Positions 51,183 through 60,450 are shown, counted from the stretch's first letter. The stretch is 64,000 bases of DNA from Ancylobacter gelatini (GCF_022601675.1 NZ_JAKVIL010000007.1:124001-188000), one strand, 5' to 3'. Notes: a model not told the origin generated them from the sequence alone. Made by a program: numbers and translations.

Positions 51183-52174
51183 CCCCGCACGCCCCCTCGC
51201 GCCGTCGCTTCTGCGCGCAGATGCTCGGCGCGGGCGCGGCGGCGGCATGGCCATCACTCCCCGTCCTTGGCGCGACCAGGCCATATGCCGCCGTGGTCTC
51301 GCAGCAGGCCGGCACGGTCAGCGTCATCGACGTCGATAACGCCCGCCTGCTCCGCAGCTTCAAGGTCCCGGGCGTGCCGGCTTCGCTGGTCGCCTCGCCG
51401 GACGGCAAGAACGCGTTTGTCTCGCACCCCGATCTCGGCCGGGTGTCCCGGCTGGACCTCGACGCCGGGACCGTGACCATGGACGTGTCCCACGGCAAGG
51501 AGCCGTTCGGTCTTGCCCTGGCGCGCGGTGGTGCCGACCTGCTGGTGACCGACTGGTCGGCCGATGCCGTGATCCGGCTCGACGCCGCGACAGGCCGCGA
51601 GACCGGCCGCGTGGCGGTAGGGCGCTCGCCGGCCCATCTCGTGACGGATGAGCGTCGGCACCTCGCCTATGTCGCCGACCGCGAAAGCAACCGCGTCAGC
51701 GTCGTGGATATCGCAGGCATGAAGCGGGTCGGCGAGGTGACCGTCGGCACCGCGCCTTTCGCGCTCGCGCTCGCGCCCGATGGCGGCGCGCTGTATGTCG
51801 GCAATGTGCGCAGCAACGATCTGTCGATCATCGATACGGCGCGCCTTCGGGAGACCGCGCGGGTCAAGGCCGGGCTTATGCCCTACGGCGTGGCGGTGAC
51901 GCCGGACGGTGCGCGCGTGCTGGTGACCAATCAGCAGAATGGCGGGCTCACGATCATCGAGCCGGGCGTCCCCGACAAGATCGAGCGCGCCCGCATCGGG
52001 GTGTTTCCCGAAGGCATCGTGCTGGCATCACCCACCCGCGCGTTGGTGGCGGACTGGGCGGAGGACGAGGTGGTGATCCTCGATCTGCCAAAGATGACAG
52101 TGGTCCGGCGCGTTCACGTCGGCGCCGGGCCGCGTGGCATCGTGATGCTGGGGGCTCAGGGGATGGCGGACTGA
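51179..52174 (+). CDS. YVTN-type beta-propeller protein joined to the mxa operon
   Basis: A 331-residue exported protein, probably Tat-dependent (SRRRFCAQMLGAGAAAAWPS near the start). The rest is a propeller of seven or so YVTN repeats, for example AVVSQQAGTVSVIDVDNARL, AYVADRESNRVSVVDIAGMK and LYVGNVRSNDLSIIDTARL. No haem or PQQ ligands are obvious. The GTG start overlaps the mxaD stop by 4 bases, so it is translated with the operon. It stands where mxaE is listed in some operons, but I cannot confirm that identity. Function unknown; a periplasmic assembly or docking role is a guess. Confidence 0.75.
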   Translation: MTPHAPSRRRFCAQMLGAGAAAAWPSLPVLGATRPYAAVVSQQAGTVSVIDVDNARLLRSFKVPGVPASLVASPDGKNAFVSHPDLGRVSRLDLDAGTVTMDVSHGKEPFGLALARGGADLLVTDWSADAVIRLDAATGRETGRVAVGRSPAHLVTDERRHLAYVADRESNRVSVVDIAGMKRVGEVTVGTAPFALALAPDGGALYVGNVRSNDLSIIDTARLRETARVKAGLMPYGVAVTPDGARVLVTNQQNGGLTIIEPGVPDKIERARIGVFPEGIVLASPTRALVADWAEDEVVILDLPKMTVVRRVHVGAGPRGIVMLGAQGMAD

Positions 52175-52258
52175 GCCGCACATGCGCCATGCCGGGCGCC
52201 GCGGTTCCAACAGTTTGCGCAAGTTCGGCGCTACGCCTGATGGATGTTTCGGGGAAGC

Positions 52259-52288
52259 CGCCGGCATCACTCATGTGTGATGCCGGCG
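52259..52288 (+). terminator. Strong hairpin closing the mxa operon
   Basis: CGCCGGCATCAC at 52259-52270 pairs without mismatch with GTGATGCCGGCG at 52277-52288 around the loop TCATGT. Only two Ts follow, so it may be an imperfect intrinsic terminator or a message-end protector. It lies 85 bases after the propeller gene; the next start is at 52373. Confidence 0.6.
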
Positions 52289-52372
52289 TTCAACGTAAGC
52301 TCGCGCAGCGTCACAATGCGGGCAAGAACATCGCCAGGGTAAGGTGACGTTCTCCATCAAGGTTTCCACCAC

Positions 52373-53644
52373 ATGGCATCGGCTCTGCGTGAGGGCGTAT
52401 CTGCGCTCGACATGACCATGCGTCTCACGCTGGCCGTGCTGGCGCTGGCCTCGGGCGTCTATACCTATCTGGGCGTGCGTGACCTACTGGATGGATCGCC
52501 GCTGATTACCTTTTTCGCGGCGATCATCTATTCGACCGCCGTCTCCATCGCGATCTACGCGTTCTGGGCGTTCCTGATGCGCTTCCTTCCGCATGTGCGC
52601 GACGTGGCGAGCCGGTTATGGCTGTTCGCGGCCATGGTGCTGGGATCGCTGATGATCATCGCCATGTCGTCCTGGCTCAATGCCGCGGCGCTGGCCGGGT
52701 CGGCGGCGATCGAGCAGCATCTGGCGGTCACGGTGCAGAACTACACGCGCGACCTCGACGCCGCGCATAATCGTGCGCTGGGCGCGCAGAGTCTGCTGCC
52801 CGATATCCAGCTCGCCTCGACCCGCTTTGCCCGCCTTGCCGACGCCGAGCGCGGCGGCGCGCTGACCGGCACCGGGGGCTCCGGCACGGTGGTGCAGCTG
52901 TTGAGCCAGATGTCGAGCCAGCTCGATGACCTCGGCCGGGAAGTCGTCGCCAGCGGTGAGCGCGCCAAGGCGCTGTACGGTGAAGGCAGCGCGCAGATCG
53001 CCCGGATGCGCGAGCTGGTTTCGGGGCAGGGCGACATCAAGGCGCGTTCCGACGGCTTCGGCGCGGAGGCGCTCACCCTGATCGGAACCATCGCCGCGCT
53101 GGAGCAGACCTCGATGGCGCCAGCGGTGAAGCGCGCCGCCGACGACCTCGCGGCCGGGTTTATCGCGCCCGCCGCCGATGGCCGCACCGCCGATCTCGCC
53201 GGGCGTCAGTCGGCGGTGGTCGGCAGTGTCGAGAAGGCGGTGGAGGCGCAGGCCAGCGCCCTGTCGCAGGCCGCCGACAAGATCGTCGGATCGGGGCCGG
53301 TCGAACCCGCCCGGTTCCAGCCGCTCTCCACGGCCGAGGCCGTGCTGCGCTATGCTGGCGATTTCCTGCCGAGCTGGGCCGGCGCCATCTCCATCGACCT
53401 GCTGCCGGCGGTGCTGGTTCTGATCCTCTGCGTGGTACACGCGGCGATAAGGCGGGAGGCCGAGCCGCTGGATGCGGAGACCATGACGGCGGCGCAGCTG
53501 ATCTCGGCACTGCGGCTGGCACGGCAGATCGGCGAGGCCGAGCGCGCCACGCCCATGGTGGAGGAGTTGGAGGCCACGCACACCGACACCCCGCCCGCGG
53601 CAACGGTGACGCCGCTTCCCGCGGGCCGGGTCAAGAAGGATTGA
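52373..53644 (+). CDS. Membrane protein of unknown function with a long helical periplasmic loop
   Basis: A 423-residue protein I do not recognise. Three helices lie at about 17-35, 42-68 and 82-101, and a fourth at about 335-360 (DLLPAVLVLILCVVHAAI). Between the third and fourth is a region of some 230 residues rich in Ala, Gln, Leu and Ser with predicted coiled-coil character (LLSQMSSQLDDLGREVVASG, QSAVVGSVEKAVEAQASALS). The cytoplasmic tail is acidic, then Pro-rich. It is 4 bases before the ClpP-like gene, so the two form a pair. A scaffold or sensor role would suit the layout; there is no direct evidence. Confidence 0.7.
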   Translation: MASALREGVSALDMTMRLTLAVLALASGVYTYLGVRDLLDGSPLITFFAAIIYSTAVSIAIYAFWAFLMRFLPHVRDVASRLWLFAAMVLGSLMIIAMSSWLNAAALAGSAAIEQHLAVTVQNYTRDLDAAHNRALGAQSLLPDIQLASTRFARLADAERGGALTGTGGSGTVVQLLSQMSSQLDDLGREVVASGERAKALYGEGSAQIARMRELVSGQGDIKARSDGFGAEALTLIGTIAALEQTSMAPAVKRAADDLAAGFIAPAADGRTADLAGRQSAVVGSVEKAVEAQASALSQAADKIVGSGPVEPARFQPLSTAEAVLRYAGDFLPSWAGAISIDLLPAVLVLILCVVHAAIRREAEPLDAETMTAAQLISALRLARQIGEAERATPMVEELEATHTDTPPAATVTPLPAGRVKKD

Positions 53645-53648
53645 CGCC

Positions 53649-54485
53649 GTGAACGCGCTCGACAGCGCCGGCCCGCCGAACCGTTCGGTACGCCATCCGG
53701 CATGGCGACGCCTCATAGGCGATCGGCCGGACGAGGCACTGCTTCGGCTGATTTTTCGCGGCCTGATCGTCTCTACCGTGCTGGTGCTGGGGTGGGATCT
53801 GCATGAGCGGATGGGCGAGGCGCCGCCCGCCATGCCCGATGTGTCGCCGGCGACACCGGGGCAAACACAGGCCGTGCCCTATCTGCCGTCCGCTCGCCCC
53901 GGCGCGGCACCGCAAGAGCAGCGCCGGCCCGGCGCGACATCTTCGTCGGAACTCGCCAAGCCGATGACGATTGAACTTGTCGCCGACGGCCGGCTGGAGG
54001 CGACAGGCACCATCACCCCCGGTACCGCCGAGCGCTTCAAAGCCGAGATAGACCGGCGGGGCGACTATGTGAAAACCGTGGTCCTCAACTCCCCGGGAGG
54101 CTCCGTCAGTGACGCGCTCGCCATGGCGCGGCTCGTCCGCGAGCGAAAGTTCGCGACGCTGGTGGAGAGCACGGCGCTGTGCGCCTCCTCGTGCCCGCTG
54201 ATCTTTGCCGGCGGAACCCGTCGCATCGCGGAGCCGGGCGCGACGATCGGCGTGCATCAGGTATTTGGGGCGGGGCTGCCGGGCACGCGTTTCGTCACGG
54301 GCGCTGAGGGCATGGCGCAGGCCCAGAGGGTCTCCGCGGAATGCCAGCGGCATCTGGTGGGAATGGGGGTGGACCCGCGCGTCTGGATCCATGCCATGGA
54401 GACGCCGCCTCAGGAGATGTTCTATTTCACCGCGCCCGAGCTGGTGGAGCTGAAGCTCGCCACCCCGCCCGCGACGAAAAGCTGA
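53649..54485 (+). CDS. Membrane-anchored ClpP/SppA-fold serine protease-like protein
   Basis: A 278-residue protein with one helix at about 32-49, a Pro-rich linker to about 95 and a ClpP/crotonase-fold domain facing the periplasm. The oxyanion strand reads VVLNSPGGSVSDALAMARLV (near 145-163), and the putative nucleophile lies in ALCASSCPLIFAGG, Ser180 or Ser181 flanked by Cys178 and Cys182. His203 in GVHQVF could serve as base. Similar proteins are found in alphaproteobacteria without known function. It is paired with the upstream membrane protein. Confidence 0.75.
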   Translation: MNALDSAGPPNRSVRHPAWRRLIGDRPDEALLRLIFRGLIVSTVLVLGWDLHERMGEAPPAMPDVSPATPGQTQAVPYLPSARPGAAPQEQRRPGATSSSELAKPMTIELVADGRLEATGTITPGTAERFKAEIDRRGDYVKTVVLNSPGGSVSDALAMARLVRERKFATLVESTALCASSCPLIFAGGTRRIAEPGATIGVHQVFGAGLPGTRFVTGAEGMAQAQRVSAECQRHLVGMGVDPRVWIHAMETPPQEMFYFTAPELVELKLATPPATKS

Positions 54486-54563
54486 GCTCCTCACCACATC
54501 CTCCGCCCTGCCATTCGGGCGGCCGCCGGTGAACGGTATGAAGACGACCGGCCGAGGCCGTCG

Positions 54564-55274
54564 CTACGCCACGCCCGGCAGCGGCAATGGCGGGGCCGCC
54601 ACGCTCGGCAGCGTGTTCAGTATCCCGAGTGCGGCGGAATCCAGCACCGGAATAGCCAGGCGATGGCGTAGGCGCGCCGTTGCCCCGTGTCCGGCGAGGT
54701 TGGTGCTCCAGATGAGCACGGCGTCGAGATCGGTCTCGGCTGCCAGCCGAAGGGCATGATCTTCGATCTGCTCGGGCGTGACGCGGGCGGCCTCGAAATT
54801 GTCGGTGATGCCGAGATTGTGCGCCACGACGATCTCGATGCCTTCGCGCGCAAAGCTGTGCCGAAGCCGCATCCCGTCATCCTCGTCTCCCTGGGCGAGG
54901 AGACCGATGCGGCGAAGATTGCGGCTTCTCAGGAAATCGACCGTGGCAAGCGCCGTGGTGGCGCAGGCAATGCCGGTCTCGTCCTCGATCATGGCCGCGA
55001 GTTTGCGGTCCGGCTCGAAGCCGATCAGGGCGCCGCGGGTCGCATTCCACAGGATGACATCGGGCCGCGCCTGCGCCAGCAGCGCCGCGGCCTGCCGGAA
55101 TGCGGCCAGGTCGTAGCCGTCCGGCGGATGGCCGGCATAGGGGACGCGGGTAAAACAGGCGTCGACGCCCGGCAGTTCGTCCAGAATGGCGCGCGTCACC
55201 CGTTCGACGATGCGGTTTGACGATGGCACGATGACCCCGATCGCGTGGGGCACGCCTGCGTGATGAGCGCTCAC
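54564..55274 (-). CDS. Asp/Glu racemase/maleate isomerase-like protein lacking both catalytic cysteines
   Basis: A 236-residue protein of the Asp/Glu/hydantoin racemase, maleate isomerase and arylmalonate decarboxylase superfamily: IGVIVPSSNRIVERV at the start, TGIACATTALATVDFLRSRN in the middle. The two catalytic Cys positions are altered: the first motif reads LWNATRG (Ala78) and the second LIWSTNLAG (Ser190). In most relatives both are Cys, or one is kept in decarboxylases. So catalysis must differ or be lost. It overlaps the ABC ATPase gene by 4 bases, as the last gene of the importer operon. Confidence 0.75.
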   Translation of the reverse strand: MSAHHAGVPHAIGVIVPSSNRIVERVTRAILDELPGVDACFTRVPYAGHPPDGYDLAAFRQAAALLAQARPDVILWNATRGALIGFEPDRKLAAMIEDETGIACATTALATVDFLRSRNLRRIGLLAQGDEDDGMRLRHSFAREGIEIVVAHNLGITDNFEAARVTPEQIEDHALRLAAETDLDAVLIWSTNLAGHGATARLRHRLAIPVLDSAALGILNTLPSVAAPPLPLPGVA

Positions 55275-56368
55275 TGTTCGCGCACCACGAGCGTGCGCTC
55301 CTCAGACCAGCGCGCGGTCCAGGTCTCGCCGGGCTCCGGGCTTCGGGCGCCGGCCTCTTCGATCGGCACCGACACGACCAGTTCCGCCCCCGCCGCGAAC
55401 TCCATCCAGATCGAGAGGATCTGGCCCTTGAACAGGCTGCGCCGGATGGTGCCGGAGAGCGTATTGGCCGCCGCCGGCGCCGAGCCCGCGGTCAGCCTGA
55501 CGCTTTCGGGGCGTATGGCGACGGCCACCCGGTCCTGGGCGCTGAAGTCATTGGGGACCGTGCTCACGAATATCGCTCCCTGCGGGCTCTTCAAAACCGT
55601 CCGCCCGCCCATCTTCTCGACGATGGCGGCCGGCAGGAAGTTCGACGTGCCGATGAAGTCGGCGACGAAATGCGAGACCGGCCGTTCATAGATGACGCGC
55701 GCAGCGGCCACCTGCTCGATGCGACCGCCGCGCATCACCGCGATCTGGTCGGCGAGAATGAGCGCCTCTTCCTGGTCATGGGTGACGAGGATGGTGGTCA
55801 GCCCGAGTTCGTTGCAGAGCTGGCGCAGCTCGATCTGCATCTCCTCGCGCAGCTTCTTGTCGAGCGCGCCGAACGGTTCGTCGAGCAGCAGCACACGCGG
55901 GCGGTAGACGATGGCACGCGCCATCGCCACGCGCTGCTGCTGGCCGCCGGAGAGTGCGGCCGGCATCCGATCCTCGAAGCCGGTCAGGCGGACGAGGGCG
56001 AGCGCCTGTCGCGCGCGCTCGGCGGTCTCGGCGCGGGAGACGCCCCGCATGCTGAGGCCGAAGGCGACGTTCTCCAGAACGGTGAGATGCGGGAACAGCG
56101 CATAGTTCTGGAACAGCATGCCCAGATTGCGCCGGTGCACCGGCAGGCCGGTGACCGAGGCGCCATCTATGGTGATGTCGCCCGCCGAGGGCTGGACGAG
56201 GCCGGCAACCATGCGCAGCGTCGTGGTCTTGCCGCAGCCGGAAGGGCCGAGCAGGGCGAGGATCTCGCCGCCCGACGCCTTCAGATTGACGTCGCGAACC
56301 ACCTGGACATCGCCATAGCTGCGGCAGATCCCGGTGAGGCACACATCGGCCCCGTTGGATGTCGCCAT
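55271..56368 (-). CDS. ABC importer ATPase, spermidine/putrescine (PotA) type
   Basis: A 365-residue ATPase. Walker A is [15 protein letters not shown] near 38-52, Q-loop [15 protein letters not shown], signature [14 protein letters not shown] and Walker [21 protein letters not shown]-terminal TOBE domain (about 290-360) includes [10 protein letters not shown]. It energises uptake of the ligand bound by the substrate protein encoded next. The subfamily covers polyamines, opines, iron and other small solutes, so substrate is open. Confidence 0.92.
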   Translation of the reverse strand: MATSNGADVCLTGICRSYGDVQVVRDVNLKASGGEILALLGPSGCGKTTTLRMVAGLVQPSAGDITIDGASVTGLPVHRRNLGMLFQNYALFPHLTVLENVAFGLSMRGVSRAETAERARQALALVRLTGFEDRMPAALSGGQQQRVAMARAIVYRPRVLLLDEPFGALDKKLREEMQIELRQLCNELGLTTILVTHDQEEALILADQIAVMRGGRIEQVAAARVIYERPVSHFVADFIGTSNFLPAAIVEKMGGRTVLKSPQGAIFVSTVPNDFSAQDRVAVAIRPESVRLTAGSAPAAANTLSGTIRRSLFKGQILSIWMEFAAGAELVVSVPIEEAGARSPEPGETWTARWSEERTLVVREQ

Positions 56369-56396
56369 CTCATTCCCTCCTGCGGGTCCTGCGCTG

Positions 56397-57467
56397 TCAG
56401 ACGGCGAAGATGCCGTTCATCTTCTCGGTCCAGCCCGAACGCTTGGCATTGATGTATTCCCAGTCCGGCGTGAACAGGCCGCGCCGGTCCATCTCGTCGA
56501 CGGGGTAGGCGATGTACTTCAGCGTTTCGGCCGAGAACTCGATGCCCGACACCGGCGGCGCGGTCAGCGCATATTCGGAGAACGCCTTCTGCACGGCAGG
56601 CTCCAGCATGCGGTTCATGAAGGCGACGGCGAGATCCTTGTTCGGCGCGCCCTTGACCAGCACCTGGCAGTTATTGCCGGCGAAGCTGCCCTCGCTCGGG
56701 AAGCTCATCGTCACCGGCGCGCCCTTGGCGGTGTAGGGGTAGATGTACTTGGACAGTTCCAGCAGCCCGATTGCGGCCTGGCCCTGGGCCACTTCGGCGG
56801 CGGCCTGCGGGCCGTTGTCGAACAGGTTCATGATGTTGGGCTTCAGCTCCGCGACCTTGTCGAAGCTGTCATCCACCAGATACTGCGCCTCGGCGAAGGG
56901 CTTGCCGGACTTCACGGCGGCCGCCACGATCAGGAAGAAGACCGACGGCGTGTTCTTCGGACTGACCAGCTTGAGCTTGCCGGCATATTCCGGCTTCCAC
57001 AGCTCGGCATAGCTGCCGGGCGGTGTGATCGAGGTGTTGTGGAACATGCTGGCCACCGAGATGGCGAGCGCCGTGCCCCAGCCGTCGAAGCCGAAGCGCG
57101 GATAGAGCTTGGCGAGCGCCGGCATGTCGGCGGCCGGCAGTTGCTCGATCAGGCCCTCGGTCTTGCAGATCGGGATCGCCACGTCGTCGATGAACATGAC
57201 GGAGAATTTCGGGTTGGCCTTGGTCGCCCGCATCTTGCCGACATTGGCGAGGGTGAAGCCCTCTTCCGCCGTCACCTTGCAGCCGAAATCCTTCTCGAAG
57301 GCCGGGATGATGTTCTTCTTGACGAATTCACCCTGCGAGCCGCCCCAGATGCCGATCTGGATTTCCTTGCCCTGCGCCCACCCGTTGCGGACGAAGCCCA
57401 TGGGGGCGGCCAGAGCGGTCGCGCCCAGCGCGAACTTGCCGAATGTGCGTCGCGAAATAGTGGTCAT
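56397..57467 (-). CDS. ABC importer substrate-binding protein (PotD/family 1 type)
   Basis: A 356-residue periplasmic protein with a Tat-like signal (SRRTFGKFALGATALAAPMG, cleavage near residue 32). The mature fold shows IQIGIWGGSQGEFVKKNIIP, AEEGFTLANVGKMRATKANP, FSVMFIDDVAIPICKTEGLI and PGSYAELWKPEYAGKLKLVS, characteristic of the putrescine/spermidine-binding group. Ligand unknown; the neighbouring racemase-like protein hints at a carboxylate or amino acid. It lies between the ATPase and permease genes. Confidence 0.9.
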   Translation of the reverse strand: MTTISRRTFGKFALGATALAAPMGFVRNGWAQGKEIQIGIWGGSQGEFVKKNIIPAFEKDFGCKVTAEEGFTLANVGKMRATKANPKFSVMFIDDVAIPICKTEGLIEQLPAADMPALAKLYPRFGFDGWGTALAISVASMFHNTSITPPGSYAELWKPEYAGKLKLVSPKNTPSVFFLIVAAAVKSGKPFAEAQYLVDDSFDKVAELKPNIMNLFDNGPQAAAEVAQGQAAIGLLELSKYIYPYTAKGAPVTMSFPSEGSFAGNNCQVLVKGAPNKDLAVAFMNRMLEPAVQKAFSEYALTAPPVSGIEFSAETLKYIAYPVDEMDRRGLFTPDWEYINAKRSGWTEKMNGIFAV

Positions 57468-57505
57468 GCGAGGTCCCCTTGTCTGGTGTTGGGTATGGGC
57501 AGCCG

Positions 57506-58300
57506 TCAGCTCGCAAGCCGCGCGAGGCTGAGCCCGAAGACTTTTTCAATGACGAGCACGAGAAGCAGCGCGAAGAAGATCATCAGCGAGGCGATGGCCG
57601 CGATCGACGGATCGAACGAGCGCTCGATGACGGTGTAGAGATAGAGCGGCACCGGGAAGTGGTTGCCGTCGGCAAGCCACATCGAGATCGGATAGTCGTC
57701 GAACGAGACGATGAAGCTGAAGATGCCGCCCGCCAGTATTCCCGGGCGCACCTGCGGCCAGATCACCCTTGTCGCGACGATGTGGGGCGGGGCGCCGAGA
57801 ACGGAGGCCGCGTCTTCTAGATTGCGGTTCACCAGCAGCAGGCTGGCCGACACCGAGCGGATCACATAGGGCAGGCATACCACCGTGTGGCCGATGACGA
57901 GCTGCAGCAGCGTGGCGCGCGAGCCCAGCATTGCGAAAAGCTGGAGCAGTGCGACGCCGGTGACGATCAGCGGCACGATCAGCGGCGACAGGATCAGGCC
58001 GAGGATCGCGTCCTGACCGGGAAGCTTGAAGCGGGTGAGCCCCGCGGCGCAGGGAACGCCGAGCGCGAGCGACACCGCGGTGACGATGGCGGCGAGTTCC
58101 AGCGAGAACAGGAAGCTGGCGCGGGCTTCCGGGTTGGCGAGCACCGCGCCGTACCATTTCAGCGTGAAGCCCTGCGGGGGGAACACGATGAAGGGCGTGT
58201 CGGAAATCGACATCAGCAGCGGCACCACGAGCGGCGCCACGACGATCAGCAGGATGATGCCGACGACGATCTTGAGCAGCGGGCTGACGGTCTCGTTCAT
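57506..58300 (-). CDS. ABC importer permease (PotC type)
   Basis: A 264-residue inner-membrane protein with six predicted helices. The EAA loop is seen as NRNLEDAASVLGAPPHIVAT, followed by RVIWPQVRPGILAGGIFSFI, the site of contact with the ATPase. The opening LLKIVVGIILLIVVAPLVVP is helix 1. It pairs with the upstream permease. Its start is 13 bases after the previous stop. Confidence 0.92.
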   Translation of the reverse strand: MNETVSPLLKIVVGIILLIVVAPLVVPLLMSISDTPFIVFPPQGFTLKWYGAVLANPEARASFLFSLELAAIVTAVSLALGVPCAAGLTRFKLPGQDAILGLILSPLIVPLIVTGVALLQLFAMLGSRATLLQLVIGHTVVCLPYVIRSVSASLLLVNRNLEDAASVLGAPPHIVATRVIWPQVRPGILAGGIFSFIVSFDDYPISMWLADGNHFPVPLYLYTVIERSFDPSIAAIASLMIFFALLLVLVIEKVFGLSLARLAS

Positions 58301-58313
58301 CGTGCGGGCTCCT

Positions 58314-59303
58314 TCACCGTGCGCCGGCCGTCCAGCGCGCGAAGCGCCGGCTGACGAGCTTGAGGAAGACGAGGTTGGAGGCGAGCACCATGGCGATCAG
58401 CAGGGTCGAGATCGCCGCGCCGAAAGGCCAGTCGTTCAGGGTCAGGATCTGCTGTTCGATCAGCGTGCCGAGCAGCGGGGAGAAGTTGCCGCCGAGGATC
58501 TGCGGCGTGACATAGGCCGCCGCGCTGAGTGAGAACACCAGCGAGACGCCGACCGCAAGGCCGGGGAGGCTGAGGGGCAGGATCACCCGCAGGAAAACGG
58601 AAAACCGTGTTGCACCGGCGACCCGCGCCGCCTCCTCGACGGTGCGGTCGATGCGCCCGATGGCGCCCGCCAGCGGCATGACCACGAAGGGCAGGTAGAC
58701 GTGGACGCAGGCGATCAGCACCGCCCATTCGGTATAGAGCAGCACCGGCGGGTTGCTGACGCCCAGCAGCTTCAGCACCCAGGCGAGCGCGCCGGTCTTG
58801 TTGAGGATGGTCTGCCAGCCATAGGAGCGGACGACCACGTTCACCAGCAGCGGCGCGAGAATGGTGATCGTCACGAGCCGCGCGAGAGTGGGGCCGCCGC
58901 GGGCGATGGCGATCGCCAGGGGATAGGCGAACAGCGCGGCGAACAGGCTGGTCATCAAGGCGATGCGGATGGTGCGCATCAGGATGCGGAAATAGAGGTC
59001 CGAGGCGAACAGCCGGGCGTAGTTCTCCAGCGTGAAGCCCTCGATCATCACACCGTCCACGCTGTGCGCGGTGAGGCTGAGATGGACCATGGTCAGCACC
59101 GGCCACAGAAACCAGACCGCCAGAAACAGCACGGTCGGCGCCACCAGCAGATAGCCGGTATAGCGGCCGGCAAGCAGGCTCCAGGCCGCACCGACGAGGC
59201 GCGAGGCCATGCCTTCCAGGCGTCCGCCTTCCGAGCTTGCGCCCGCCACGCCGGTATCCGGCGAGAGAGGCGGGGGCACGTCGATGATGTCGGCGCGGCT
59301 CAT
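58314..59303 (-). CDS. ABC importer permease (PotB type)
   Basis: A 329-residue inner-membrane protein. A polar N-terminus of about 50 residues precedes six helices beginning YLLVAPTVLFLAVWFLWPVL. The EAA loop is DRTVEEAARVAGATRFSVFL followed by RVILPLSLPGLAVGVSLVFS. It is the first gene of the leftward operon, in the order permease, permease, binding protein, ATPase, racemase-like protein. An overlapping long frame on the same strand has no membrane pattern and is discarded. The promoter should lie in 59304-59438, shared with the divergent LysR. Confidence 0.9.
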   Translation of the reverse strand: MSRADIIDVPPPLSPDTGVAGASSEGGRLEGMASRLVGAAWSLLAGRYTGYLLVAPTVLFLAVWFLWPVLTMVHLSLTAHSVDGVMIEGFTLENYARLFASDLYFRILMRTIRIALMTSLFAALFAYPLAIAIARGGPTLARLVTITILAPLLVNVVVRSYGWQTILNKTGALAWVLKLLGVSNPPVLLYTEWAVLIACVHVYLPFVVMPLAGAIGRIDRTVEEAARVAGATRFSVFLRVILPLSLPGLAVGVSLVFSLSAAAYVTPQILGGNFSPLLGTLIEQQILTLNDWPFGAAISTLLIAMVLASNLVFLKLVSRRFARWTAGAR

Positions 59304-59438
59304 CGGCTATTCCTGTGGCTAGGCCGGACGTGATCCCGGCCGTTGCGATGTTCGCCGGTGATGGAAGGGTCGGGCACAAACGCGTTGCCGTCCAGCGCAG
59401 ATTGAGCAACAGTCTGTTCGAATAATTAGGATGGTCAG

Positions 59439-60386
59439 ATGGCGCGCGCTTCACTGGTCCCGGCTTCGCTTCGCTATCTGGATCAGGTGGCCCGCTCGGG
59501 CTCGATCCAGAAGGCTGCCAAGGAGCTGAACGTCGCCGCATCGGCTATCGACCGGCAGATCCTGCTGCTGGAGCAGGCGCTCGATGTCGAGCTGTTCGAG
59601 CGCCTGCCGCGCGGCATGCGGCTGACGGCGGCCGGCGACGCGCTGGTGACGCTGGCCCGGCGCTGGCGAGCCGACGAGCGGCGGGTCGCCTCCGAGATCA
59701 AGCAGTTGCAGGGCGTCAATCAGGGGCATGTCCGGCTGGTCGCCATGGACAGTCACGCCAATGGCTTCCTCCCGCGCCTCATCGAGCGCCTCGCGATCGA
59801 GCAGCCGCGCATCTCGCTGGAGGTCGAGGTTGCGAGCCCGGACGATGCGCTCACAGGTTTGCTGGCTGGAAGCGCCGATATCGCGGCGATCTTCAATCTC
59901 ACACCGCGCCGGGACATTCATGTCCACTGGAGCGCGGAACTGCCGTTCGGCTGCGTCGTGGCGCCCCATCACGCGCTGGCGCGCGGGGAAACGGTGAGCC
60001 TGCAGGAGGTCGTCGCTCACCCGATTGCGCTGCAGAGCAAGGCGCTGATGATCCGCCGCTATCTCGATGCGCGCTATGGCTGGCTGTTTTCCGACCCGCA
60101 AAAGGCGCTGGTGACGAACTCGCTGCAATTGGTCAAGCAACTCGCGCGCGGTGGAGGCTATGTGGCGTTCACCTCGGAACTGGACGCCGCACCGGAAATC
60201 ACCACCGGCTCGCTCATCTTCCTGCCGGTGCGCGACAAAGGGGCCGAGCCTCAAACCGTCTCCGTCGCGATCGATGCGAAAAAGCCGCTGTCTCGCATCG
60301 GCCGGATCGTCGTCGATATTCTGACCGACGAGATCATGTCCTCGCTCGAACAAGCCCGAGCCGCAGGTCGTCCCGCCCCAGAGTAA
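59439..60386 (+). CDS. LysR-family regulator, divergent from the ABC importer operon
   Basis: A 315-residue regulator. The DNA-binding domain spans about 6-66: LRYLDQVARSGSIQKAAKEL, NVAASAIDRQILLLEQALDV and ELFERLPRGMRLTAAGDALV. The effector domain starts GHVRLVAMDSHANGFLPRLI. AGGA lies 10 bases before the ATG. By the usual LysR logic it controls the divergent importer genes, with its site somewhere in the 135-base gap; I found no convincing palindrome there. Confidence 0.88.
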   Translation: MARASLVPASLRYLDQVARSGSIQKAAKELNVAASAIDRQILLLEQALDVELFERLPRGMRLTAAGDALVTLARRWRADERRVASEIKQLQGVNQGHVRLVAMDSHANGFLPRLIERLAIEQPRISLEVEVASPDDALTGLLAGSADIAAIFNLTPRRDIHVHWSAELPFGCVVAPHHALARGETVSLQEVVAHPIALQSKALMIRRYLDARYGWLFSDPQKALVTNSLQLVKQLARGGGYVAFTSELDAAPEITTGSLIFLPVRDKGAEPQTVSVAIDAKKPLSRIGRIVVDILTDEIMSSLEQARAAGRPAPE

Positions 60387-60450
60387 CCGCCGGGCCGCTT
60401 GTGCCGCAGAGCGTCATTCAGGCGGCAGGCCGCCCAGTCCGGCGTTGCGC

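Noticed and set aside
58297..59541. A 414-residue leftward frame covering the PotB-type permease
   Set aside because: Its translation is Arg/Pro/Gly-rich without membrane helices, while the overlapping frame 58314-59303 is a clear permease.
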